Of a stretch of 64,000 bases of DNA, positions 54,091-62,456 are shown piece by piece (position 1 is the first letter of the stretch; each line of letters starts with the position of its first letter). The translations under genes were made by a program, and so were the position numbers. Origin of the DNA: Candidatus Hydrogenedens sp. (GTDB lineage Bacteria > Hydrogenedentota > Hydrogenedentia > Hydrogenedentales > Hydrogenedentaceae); contig DAOSBX010000001.1 in NCBI GenBank assembly GCA_035361075.1, positions 62,001 through 126,000 on the forward strand, read 5' to 3'. The notes below the pieces were generated by a model, which saw only the letters and a program-made list of their open reading frames with translations, did no database searches and was not told the origin of the DNA.

Positions 54091-57000
54091 CTATCTATTA
54101 GATATTGACTGTGATTTTGAAAAAAAAGGGGCACGAATAGATAATACAATCCGCATTGCAATATTGAATATATCTTCTACAATAGTATAAAAAACGGGGA
54201 CTACAAGCAATGTTAATATCGTCCCTAAAATTAAACCGCCGACCAATGCTTTACCTAAACCTGAAAACATGACAGCACCTCCTGATTTAGCCATTGCTAA
54301 TGGGACAAGCCCCAAGATAGTTGTCAATGCTGTCATCATTACAGGTCTAAGTCGGTCTTTACTTGCTTGTACGATTACGTTAATCAAGTTGTTATTATTT
54401 GTTTTTCTCAAAAAATTTATATGGTCTACTATCACAATTCCATTATTAACGATTACACCAACCATTAATACACAACCGATTAGTGTAATCATATCCCAGT
54501 AGGAATTAGTAAAGTATAATGTCCATGCAGAACCTATGAGAGAAATGGGGACTGTAGTTAAGATAACTAAAGGCAAAAGTAATGACTCAAAAGTTGCACT
54601 CATAACGATATATATAAGGATAAGTGCCATACTCATAGTCATAGCAAAATTGGTTAAGTTCGATTGGATTTCTTCTAATTCTATGCCATAATTTAGATTG
54701 TAACCGTCAGGTAAATCGATGGATGATATTATAGATTGTAATTCATCTCTAATGAGTGTCAAATTCTCCGTGTTTGTTCTTGCACGGAAATTTATCACAT
54801 TGCGACCGTTATACCTTTTTACAAGTTCCGGTCCGGGGCGTTTTTCATAAGATACAACCTGATGCAAGGGAACGAGAGTCCCTTTACTTGAAATGACTTT
54901 TAAGTTATCAATATTTGCTTTTGTTTTTCTGTCTTCTTCTTTATATTGTAGCCATACGGGAATTTCTCGTGTTCCCTCTTTAAAATAAGGAAGTTGAGCA
55001 CCTCTAAGGGCTGTGTCAATGGTTTGGGCGATAGTAAATGGGTTGATACCTTGCTCATCTGCTTGAAGTTCATTTATTGCAACCCTCATTTCTTGTTTTT
55101 TTTGCTCAACATCCGTTTCTACATCTGTGAAGAGTGGATTACTTAGGAGTAATGATTTTATCCGTTGGGCTTGTGCAAATAGTATCTCATTATCCCCACC
55201 TGTAAGTCTTAATGTCACTAATCGTGATGTTCCTGATTCACCGGTATCAGCAATTGAAAACTCTAACTTGCCACCAGGAATATGGGAAGGAAGTTTACTT
55301 TTAACGATTTCTAATGCTTCTTCAGTAGTGCAAGGTGGATTTCTACCAATTTCACCATCATCTTCTGTGTACAAATACACATGAATTTCCCCTCCACTTT
55401 TTCCATGGAATAGCAATATATTTTTTATAGCTATTGATTCACGAATTGGTTCTAATTTCTGTGTAAGCTGGTCAAAGAGGTCTTTAACTTTTGCAGTGTC
55501 AAAATTCTGGTCAAGGGTAATTTTTATATCCACTTCACGTGTGTCTAATTTAATTAAATCTTTCATCCCTACTGATTTAACAGGGATAAGATAAGAAATC
55601 ACTAAGAATAGACATAAAGCTAAAAGAAAAGCCAATCGATTTTTTAGAGACCAATGTAGCAATAATTCTAAAAAGAAGTATAGTTTTTCTAAAAGTTTAA
55701 AACTCCCCGCTTTTTCACGAATGGAAACTAATAAATTGTGGAAGAATATCATGAGTTTCATCTGATTTTTTTCTCGGGGTAGGACATGTATGGAAAGAAC
55801 TAAAGGAACGACAGTTAAAGCGATTAATAGGCTTCCTAACAAAGCAACAATTAAAGGCCCTCCTAACTGTTTCATAAATACCGACATTCTGCCTGCTTCA
55901 AGATAATACATAGGTATAAACACAACAATTGTGGTAAGTGTGGATGCGGAAATAGCTATACCTACTTCTGATGCTCCACGAACAGCACTTGTTTTTATAT
56001 CATAACCTAACTGTTGGTATCGGATAATATTTTCAACAGCAACAATGGCATTGTCTACCAACATTCCAACAGATATAATTAAAGACACCATCGTTATAAT
56101 ATTAAGTGACATGTCAGCAAAATACATAAAAATAATGCCAATCATAAGAGATGAAGGAATGGCAAATGCTACAATAATAGTCGGAATAAGTCGGTGTAAG
56201 AAGATAAGTAATACAATAAAAGCCATAATTCCGCCGTAGATTCCCTCACTGAACAGATTGTTTAATGCCCGATTAATTAAATCGGATTGGTCAAAAAAGA
56301 TTTTTGTAACAGTTCCCTCAAATGCTTCCTCAGATAAAATATTCTTCAATTCACGTTTTATTTGATTGCACACATTTACTGCGTTTGCTTCTGATTCCTT
56401 AATAACAAGTAAAACGACCCCACCTTTTCCATCTAATGCTACTCTCTGGGAATCTTCTCTTGAACCAAATCGGACGGTCGCAACATCTTTTAGTCGCATA
56501 CCATTTTTATTGACGACAAGGTTTTCAATATCAGATAAAGTTTTATACTCACCTTTAAATTGAACAAAGTATTTTTTATCTCCCTCTGAGATAGAACCAA
56601 GTGAAGCATCTAATGAGGCTGTCCGAAGAGTATTTAATAAACTTACTATGGGAATATTAAGGCTGTTGAGTCGGTCCTGAGAAACTTCGATTAAAACCTC
56701 TTTCTCAGGGATAGGAGATATTAATTTAATATCTGCAACTCCATCAAGCCGTCGGAGTCTTGGAATAAGAGAGGTGCGGACTAAATAAACATAATTTTCC
56801 TCATCTTCTGATTTAAATAAGCCGATAGCTATGACTGGAATGGCTCCTGAACTGAACCGTTGAATAATAATCCGTTGTACTTCATCTGGAAGAGTCATTT
56901 TTAAACGTTCTATTCTGTCTCGAACGTCTGCAGTTGCTAAAGTCATGTCAGTGTCTAAATTAAACCACATGTCAACAGAACAACCATTTGAAGAACTTGT

Positions 57001-57252
57001 AGTAGCAATGCTCCGAAGTCCAGGGATAGTCCTGAATTCTCCCTCCACTGGAATAGCGATTTGCTGTTCTATTTGTTCTGGTGAACTCCCAGGATAGGGA
57101 ATATAGCATCCGATAAAAGGACGGTCTACTTTAGGAAGAAATTTCAAAGGAATACGGAACCATGAGATTAATCCCAGAACGAGAATGGATATAGAAAGCA
57201 TGAACATAGTAATGGGACGATTTATGGCTATTTTAGGTAGAGACCATGTCAC
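54091..57252 (-). CDS. RND family efflux permease (second of pair)
   Basis: A 1053-residue AcrB-like inner-membrane antiporter. Twelve membrane segments flank two large periplasmic loops. The start SLPKIAINRPITMFMLSISI, the TM4 motif GMLVDNAIVAVENI and the late GVIVNNGIVIVDHINFLR plus LTTILGLVPLAMA are family hallmarks. At TM4 only the first Asp of the AcrB Asp-Asp pair remains (VDN), common in non-proteobacterial HAE1 proteins. The ATG overlaps the upstream RND gene by four bases (ATGA). It works with the adaptor encoded at 61006; no outer-membrane factor gene is nearby. The substrate cannot be told. Confidence 0.94.
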   Translation of the reverse strand: MTWSLPKIAINRPITMFMLSISILVLGLISWFRIPLKFLPKVDRPFIGCYIPYPGSSPEQIEQQIAIPVEGEFRTIPGLRSIATTSSSNGCSVDMWFNLDTDMTLATADVRDRIERLKMTLPDEVQRIIIQRFSSGAIPVIAIGLFKSEDEENYVYLVRTSLIPRLRRLDGVADIKLISPIPEKEVLIEVSQDRLNSLNIPIVSLLNTLRTASLDASLGSISEGDKKYFVQFKGEYKTLSDIENLVVNKNGMRLKDVATVRFGSREDSQRVALDGKGGVVLLVIKESEANAVNVCNQIKRELKNILSEEAFEGTVTKIFFDQSDLINRALNNLFSEGIYGGIMAFIVLLIFLHRLIPTIIVAFAIPSSLMIGIIFMYFADMSLNIITMVSLIISVGMLVDNAIVAVENIIRYQQLGYDIKTSAVRGASEVGIAISASTLTTIVVFIPMYYLEAGRMSVFMKQLGGPLIVALLGSLLIALTVVPLVLSIHVLPREKNQMKLMIFFHNLLVSIREKAGSFKLLEKLYFFLELLLHWSLKNRLAFLLALCLFLVISYLIPVKSVGMKDLIKLDTREVDIKITLDQNFDTAKVKDLFDQLTQKLEPIRESIAIKNILLFHGKSGGEIHVYLYTEDDGEIGRNPPCTTEEALEIVKSKLPSHIPGGKLEFSIADTGESGTSRLVTLRLTGGDNEILFAQAQRIKSLLLSNPLFTDVETDVEQKKQEMRVAINELQADEQGINPFTIAQTIDTALRGAQLPYFKEGTREIPVWLQYKEEDRKTKANIDNLKVISSKGTLVPLHQVVSYEKRPGPELVKRYNGRNVINFRARTNTENLTLIRDELQSIISSIDLPDGYNLNYGIELEEIQSNLTNFAMTMSMALILIYIVMSATFESLLLPLVILTTVPISLIGSAWTLYFTNSYWDMITLIGCVLMVGVIVNNGIVIVDHINFLRKTNNNNLINVIVQASKDRLRPVMMTALTTILGLVPLAMAKSGGAVMFSGLGKALVGGLILGTILTLLVVPVFYTIVEDIFNIAMRIVLSIRAPFFSKSQSISNR

Positions 57253-60200
57253 TTGTTTCGTACCTTATGAGAAAGGTTAGAAAACATATAATAAGCCATA
57301 GGGATGAGCCATAAAGTCAACAAGGTGCTTGCAGATAGCCCTGTAATTACAGTTAATGCCAATGGCTGTCTTAATTCGGAGCCTTCTCCTTTAGATAATA
57401 GCATGGGCAGTAGCCCAAGAACTGTTGTTAATGTTGTCATAAAAATAGGTCTCAAACGGACCATAGATGCTTGAATAATAGCATCGTGTAGGGATAGACC
57501 ACGTGTAATAAGTTGATTAGTATAGTCAATCAACACAATAGCATTGTTTACTACGATGCCTGCTAATATGATTGAACCCAAAAAAACCATGATGTTTAAA
57601 TTAGTACCTGTTAAAAATAAAATGATAATGACACCAATGAATGCTAAAGGCACAGATAACATCACTAATATAGGTAACCAAATAGATTCAAATTGAGAAG
57701 CCATTACCACATATACCAGAAAGGTTGCAAGTAATAGAGCAAGTCTCAAACTATGGTATGACGTTGCTAATTCACGGTTTTGTCCGCCAAGAGTAATAAA
57801 AAATTCTCGAGGTTTTTCAACATCTCGAAGTTTAGATATAACTTCCTGTGACACACTTGCCAAATCTCGTCCTTCGATATTGGCAGTTATTAATGCGACC
57901 CTTTTTTGTCCAATTCTCCGAATATCGCTCGGTCCAACATCTTCTACAATGGTTGATACATCACAAAGACGAACAGGAACAGCCCCTTCTATAATTGACA
58001 TCTGTTTTAGGTCATTAATGCTTTGAAGGAATGTTTGATTTGTTCTAACACGAATATCAATTTTATCTCCACCACGATTAAATTTTGTGGCAATTTCTCC
58101 TTGAATTTCTGTTCGTAACTTATTTGCGACTTGAGCAGGGGAAAGTCCCTTCTCAGCTAACAGTTCTCTATCTAACTGGATAAGTATCTCTGGATAACCA
58201 GATTGTATTGATATATCAGCATCCTTAACGCCCCGAACTTGTCGTACTTTTTGGAGGCATGCCTCACCTACAGATTTCAAGGTATTTAAATCATCACCAA
58301 ATATTTGAACCTCAAGATTACTTTTTAACGTGAATAATGTAGGAAGTGTAAAAATAATTGATTCCTCAGGAAGGGGAAGAAGAGATGAACGTATTTCATC
58401 TATAATTTTATCTTGTATTTGTGCAGTTTTACTACGATCTTTTAATAGAATTGTAAAAGTAGCTTTATTCTCGTTTTTTCCTTTGCTTTCAGTTTTGCTA
58501 CTTTCTGTACCAACTTGTAATGTAATACGTTCTATATATGGATTCTCTTTTAATTTATTCTCTATTCTAAGCACCTTTTCTAAAGTTTGATTAAGTTGTG
58601 TTCCAGCACGGGTTTCATATTGGATATTAAATTCTCCTTGTTTCATTGGTGGGATAAGTTCTTGTCCTATTCGGGGTAAAAGCGTTATGGTATATGTAAA
58701 AAGTGCAATGGCTAAAAATATATAAATAGGTGCAAATTTAAGGTTGGAAGAAAGTGAAATTCTGTATAAATGCCTAAAACTTTCAAAAACGATATGAAAT
58801 AGTTCTAATGGTAAAAAAAGTAAAAGACTAAGTGTCTTTTTAATCAGTAATGCACACAAGGCAAATGATAAAAATATGGGGGAAACTATAATGAAAAATA
58901 GGATTAATAAAGGATATACGAAAATATTTATAATGCCCCAAGAAATAAATTTTAACAAGATATTTATAGGGAAAAATATAATTTTAAGGAGATTTAACCA
59001 TCGAGATGAACGTGGAGAATAACGTAATATTTCAAATAAGGTTTTCCTGCTGTATTGAATATGTCGTTTGAAAGTAAAAACAATTGTAAATATAAAAGAG
59101 GCAAACAGGCTTTTATGTTTTATTTGACGGAAAAATAAGAAAATACGGAAAGGGTGTAATAGATGTTGTGTATTGCTTGGTTCTGAAAAGAAATGGGTTT
59201 TTGATACTAATAATGGATTTAAAAACAAAGCAGTGAGTAGCGAAGCTAAAAGGGAGAAAGTAACAGTTAGAGCAAGGTCTCCAAAGATTTGTCCTGCAAT
59301 ACCCTCAACAAATGCAACGGGGAAAAATACGGCTATAGTAGTTAATGTAGATGCAACAACAGCGGAACTTACTTCAGATGTTCCACGGATAGCAGAATCA
59401 ATAATAGAATCTCCTTCTTCTCGACATCTAGCAATACTTTCTAATACGACAATAGAGTTGTCTACTAACATTCCAATTCCTAATGCTAATCCGCCCAACG
59501 ACATAATATTTAAAGAAATGCCTCGTATGAACATGGGAATAAATACAGTAATTATTGAAATTGGAATAGCGAGTCCAATTGTAAAGGTACTACGTATTTC
59601 TCGCAAGAATAAATAAAGTATAAGAAGGGCTAAAAAACCGCCATTAATCGCTGCGGATTGAACTTCTTCTATTGAACTAATAATAAATTGGGACTGGTCG
59701 CTTATGATATGAATCTTTGTATCAGGTGGAAGAGAACTAATTAAATTTTTCCTTTTAAATTGTTCTCGTCGAGCATGTGGGTCTTCAATTGTATGTTTTC
59801 CTTCTGAATCGTGAGCAACAGGGCTTAATTCAAGAGAAAGTTGCTCATTGATTAATTCAGAAAGACTTTTTTTCCTTTCAATACCTAAGAGGTCTTTTAC
59901 CAGATTACATACAGTAACAGTGTTAGAATTTCCTTCCTTGTATATCTCCAATTCAATAGCTTCTTCTCCATCAATTCGTATTATTGTATCGCGTTCTTTA
60001 GTGCCCCATTTAACTGTAGCAACATCCTTTAAATAAATAGGGGTACTTTTTGGAGAGGTCTGTTGAATATTTGAAGATGTAGCATCGGTATTGAGGGTTA
60101 GAGATGAGATTGAAGAAATAGGATTGTTTGATAAAGAAGGTATGTTAAGGGAAGTAGAGATGATTACATTTTTTATGTCTTCTATATCTTGGAATTCTTT

Positions 60201-60947
60201 TAAAGTTCGGACAATATATTCCGTTTTCCCCTCAGACAATTTGCCTCCAGCCACATTTATATTTTGACTTGCTAAACTTCGGACAATATCATCCAAAGAA
60301 AGCCCAAGTGATTTAATCATTTTACTATCGACAAGAATTTGTATTTCTTCTTCTTGTCCCCCTTTTACTACCACCTGAGCAATTCCTGTTTCTGCTTCTA
60401 AATCACTTTTTAATTTTCGTTGGACAGATTCGCGAAGTGTAGTTAAATACCGTTCTTTTTCTACTGGTGATATATTTGCAGGGGGTGTTAATCCAATCCG
60501 TATTACAGGGTCTAAGTTTGGGTTAAATCTAAGAATAACAGGTTTTTTTGTAACTTCTTTAGGTGGTTCAAAAAGGTCTAAACGGTCTCGTACATCCTGT
60601 TGTGCAATATTCATGTCTGTATTCCACATGAATTCTAATGTAATTTCTGAAAGACCTACTGAGGAAACACTACTTATTTCTACCAACCCACTAACGATAC
60701 TTAACATTTCCTCTAACGGTCTTGTAACTAATTTCTCGACATCTTCAGGGGCTGCACCTTCAAATTCAGTTCTTACAGTTAACGAAGGGTATGAAATATC
60801 AGGCATAAGGTTAATTGGGAGTTTTTGATATGAACGCCAACCAAAAACGATAATAGTTGTAAATATCATTATGATGGTAACTGGCCTTCGGATGGGAAAA
60901 GATATAAAACTTGAATTTGAATTAACTACTGTGGTTTGTTCGTTCAC
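57249..60947 (-). CDS. RND family efflux permease with large TM6-TM7 insertion (first of pair)
   Basis: 1232 residues, about 180 more than the usual 1030-1060. The start is GTG at 60947 with GGGGAG five bases upstream. The N-terminus SFPIRRPVTIIMIFTTIIVF, PDISYPSLTVRTEFEGAAPE, GMLVDNSIVVLESIARC, and late IVVNNAIVLIDYTNQL with TTLTTVLGLLPML are RND hallmarks. A block of about 150 residues (roughly 590-740) between TM6 and TM7 contains several strongly hydrophobic stretches and replaces the usual short loop. Ser/Thr-rich and charged insertions also occur near 272-300 and 365-400. It is followed in overlap by the second RND gene, like the mdtB-mdtC arrangement. Confidence 0.93.
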   Translation of the reverse strand: MNEQTTVVNSNSSFISFPIRRPVTIIMIFTTIIVFGWRSYQKLPINLMPDISYPSLTVRTEFEGAAPEDVEKLVTRPLEEMLSIVSGLVEISSVSSVGLSEITLEFMWNTDMNIAQQDVRDRLDLFEPPKEVTKKPVILRFNPNLDPVIRIGLTPPANISPVEKERYLTTLRESVQRKLKSDLEAETGIAQVVVKGGQEEEIQILVDSKMIKSLGLSLDDIVRSLASQNINVAGGKLSEGKTEYIVRTLKEFQDIEDIKNVIISTSLNIPSLSNNPISSISSLTLNTDATSSNIQQTSPKSTPIYLKDVATVKWGTKERDTIIRIDGEEAIELEIYKEGNSNTVTVCNLVKDLLGIERKKSLSELINEQLSLELSPVAHDSEGKHTIEDPHARREQFKRKNLISSLPPDTKIHIISDQSQFIISSIEEVQSAAINGGFLALLILYLFLREIRSTFTIGLAIPISIITVFIPMFIRGISLNIMSLGGLALGIGMLVDNSIVVLESIARCREEGDSIIDSAIRGTSEVSSAVVASTLTTIAVFFPVAFVEGIAGQIFGDLALTVTFSLLASLLTALFLNPLLVSKTHFFSEPSNTQHLLHPFRIFLFFRQIKHKSLFASFIFTIVFTFKRHIQYSRKTLFEILRYSPRSSRWLNLLKIIFFPINILLKFISWGIINIFVYPLLILFFIIVSPIFLSFALCALLIKKTLSLLLFLPLELFHIVFESFRHLYRISLSSNLKFAPIYIFLAIALFTYTITLLPRIGQELIPPMKQGEFNIQYETRAGTQLNQTLEKVLRIENKLKENPYIERITLQVGTESSKTESKGKNENKATFTILLKDRSKTAQIQDKIIDEIRSSLLPLPEESIIFTLPTLFTLKSNLEVQIFGDDLNTLKSVGEACLQKVRQVRGVKDADISIQSGYPEILIQLDRELLAEKGLSPAQVANKLRTEIQGEIATKFNRGGDKIDIRVRTNQTFLQSINDLKQMSIIEGAVPVRLCDVSTIVEDVGPSDIRRIGQKRVALITANIEGRDLASVSQEVISKLRDVEKPREFFITLGGQNRELATSYHSLRLALLLATFLVYVVMASQFESIWLPILVMLSVPLAFIGVIIILFLTGTNLNIMVFLGSIILAGIVVNNAIVLIDYTNQLITRGLSLHDAIIQASMVRLRPIFMTTLTTVLGLLPMLLSKGEGSELRQPLALTVITGLSASTLLTLWLIPMAYYMFSNLSHKVRNK

Positions 60948-61005
60948 TATGACTCCCCTTAATTTTTATTGAATCAAGACCAAGAATGTTTTAATATTGA
61001 TGTTA

Positions 61006-62184
61006 TTATGTTGTAGATGTTTTTTCTTGTTGATTTAGTATTTTTTCTAATGAAGTTACTTCAACAATAGAACCAGGCTTTAAATTTAACTGCCCTAATG
61101 TAATAACTAATGTGTGTTCATCTAATCCACTCAAAATTTCAAAGTAAGAACTATCTTCTAAACCTACTTGAATTTCTACTTTCTGAGCAACAAATTGGAC
61201 ACTATCATGTGTTTTGTCTTTGTGATTTATATTTTCTATATTTTCACCACTTTTAGATTGTGCTATAAAAACATATTTTCGTCCATTCTCTTCCAAAACT
61301 GCATCTTTTGGTATTACTAATACTTGCTCCCGAGTTTCCATTATAAGTTTTATCCTTGCAAATGCAGAATCTTTGATGCATGTATTATTACGATGTTTCT
61401 CATGAAATTGTAATATGGTTTTAATTGTTCCAGTATTTGGGTCTATGGTAGGGTTAATTCGTAAAACGGTAGCAGTAAATTTTTCAGTTGGACAGGAATC
61501 GATAATGACATCGGCCTCTTGTCCTTTTGAGACTTTGGAGATTTCTCGCTCTGGTAAGTTGATAGGCAATATAAATGAATCAGGGTCAACAATCGAGAAA
61601 ACTGGCATTCCAGTACTAACCAGAACACCTTTTTGTATATTTTTACGTGTGATTATACCGTTAATAGGGGCTGTTATTGTTTGGTTTTTCAATTGCAATT
61701 GTTGAATCTTAAGAGTGGATTCTGCAGCATCTAATGCAAAACGAGCATTGTCTCTCTCAACTTTGGAACCTATCCCTTCTTTTAAACTATTTTCTGCTAT
61801 TTCTAATGCCGCTTTGCATTTTTCTATATTTACTTTTGTTTGGAGTATCTGGGTTTCGACTTCTGATGTGTCTAATTTAGCTAAAATTTGACCTTCCTTA
61901 ACATAATCACCTTCCTCTACAAATAATTCCTCACAAATCCCAACCCCTTTTGAGATAACCTCTACTTTTTTTTCAGCAGAGACTCGGGTAGTTGTTTCAA
62001 AATATTTATTGATATTTTGTTTTGTGGGAAACGTAGCCTCTACTGGAAATGCAACAGGTTTACTTACATTTGTTGATAACTCATCGTTTGCATCAACTTT
62101 CTTATTAAAATAGCACCCCTGATATGATATAAATTGAAATAAGATAAACCAACTTACTAAAATCGGTACAAGTTTTTTTTCCAT
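61006..62184 (-). CDS. RND periplasmic adaptor (membrane fusion) lipoprotein
   Basis: 392 residues from ATG 62184; the frame opens two codons earlier at a GTG with poorer spacing to AAGG. The signal peptide ends in YQGC (weak lipobox). The lipoyl/biotinyl halves are GICEELFVEEGDYVKEGQIL and ITAPINGIITRKNIQKGVLV, with a helical hairpin between them (about 110-165), then a beta-barrel and a membrane-proximal domain. It links the inner-membrane RND pair to an outer-membrane channel encoded elsewhere. First gene of the adaptor-RND-RND operon. Confidence 0.92.
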   Translation of the reverse strand: MEKKLVPILVSWFILFQFISYQGCYFNKKVDANDELSTNVSKPVAFPVEATFPTKQNINKYFETTTRVSAEKKVEVISKGVGICEELFVEEGDYVKEGQILAKLDTSEVETQILQTKVNIEKCKAALEIAENSLKEGIGSKVERDNARFALDAAESTLKIQQLQLKNQTITAPINGIITRKNIQKGVLVSTGMPVFSIVDPDSFILPINLPEREISKVSKGQEADVIIDSCPTEKFTATVLRINPTIDPNTGTIKTILQFHEKHRNNTCIKDSAFARIKLIMETREQVLVIPKDAVLEENGRKYVFIAQSKSGENIENINHKDKTHDSVQFVAQKVEIQVGLEDSSYFEILSGLDEHTLVITLGQLNLKPGSIVEVTSLEKILNQQEKTSTT

Positions 62185-62283
62185 ACACACCTTAAATAAT
62201 TGAATTTTACTTTAAGTTTAGAACCTATATATATTGTATCAAAACAAGTATCGTAAAATAACTACCATTTAGACTTTATTTTA

Positions 62284-62296
62284 TTACAAATTGTAA
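62284..62296. promoter_or_regulatory. Palindrome between the efflux operon and the PKD lipoprotein gene
   Basis: TTACAA-A-TTGTAA is a perfect 13-base inverted repeat in the 272-bp divergent gap, about 100 bases upstream of the adaptor start. It could be an operator for the efflux operon; no regulator gene is adjacent. The gap is otherwise AT-rich. Confidence 0.35.
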
Positions 62297-62353
62297 CGTT
62301 TTTTTTACAAAAATTTTAAATTAAAATGTAAATTAAAATTTGTAAATAATTTC

Positions 62354-62382
62354 TTGACAATATATAATAAAAATATCATTAT
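62354..62382 (+). promoter_or_regulatory. Candidate promoter for the PKD lipoprotein gene
   Basis: TTGACA (62354-62359) followed after 17 bases by CATTAT (62377-62382, four of six matches to TATAAT). An alternative -10, TATACT, lies at 62413-62418 without a -35. The start codon is at 62457. Confidence 0.35.
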
Positions 62383-62456
62383 TAATAAGTGATATTATTA
62401 ATAGAAAAATTGTATACTATGGTTGTGATTTTAAAAAACGACAGGAGAGAATTTAT

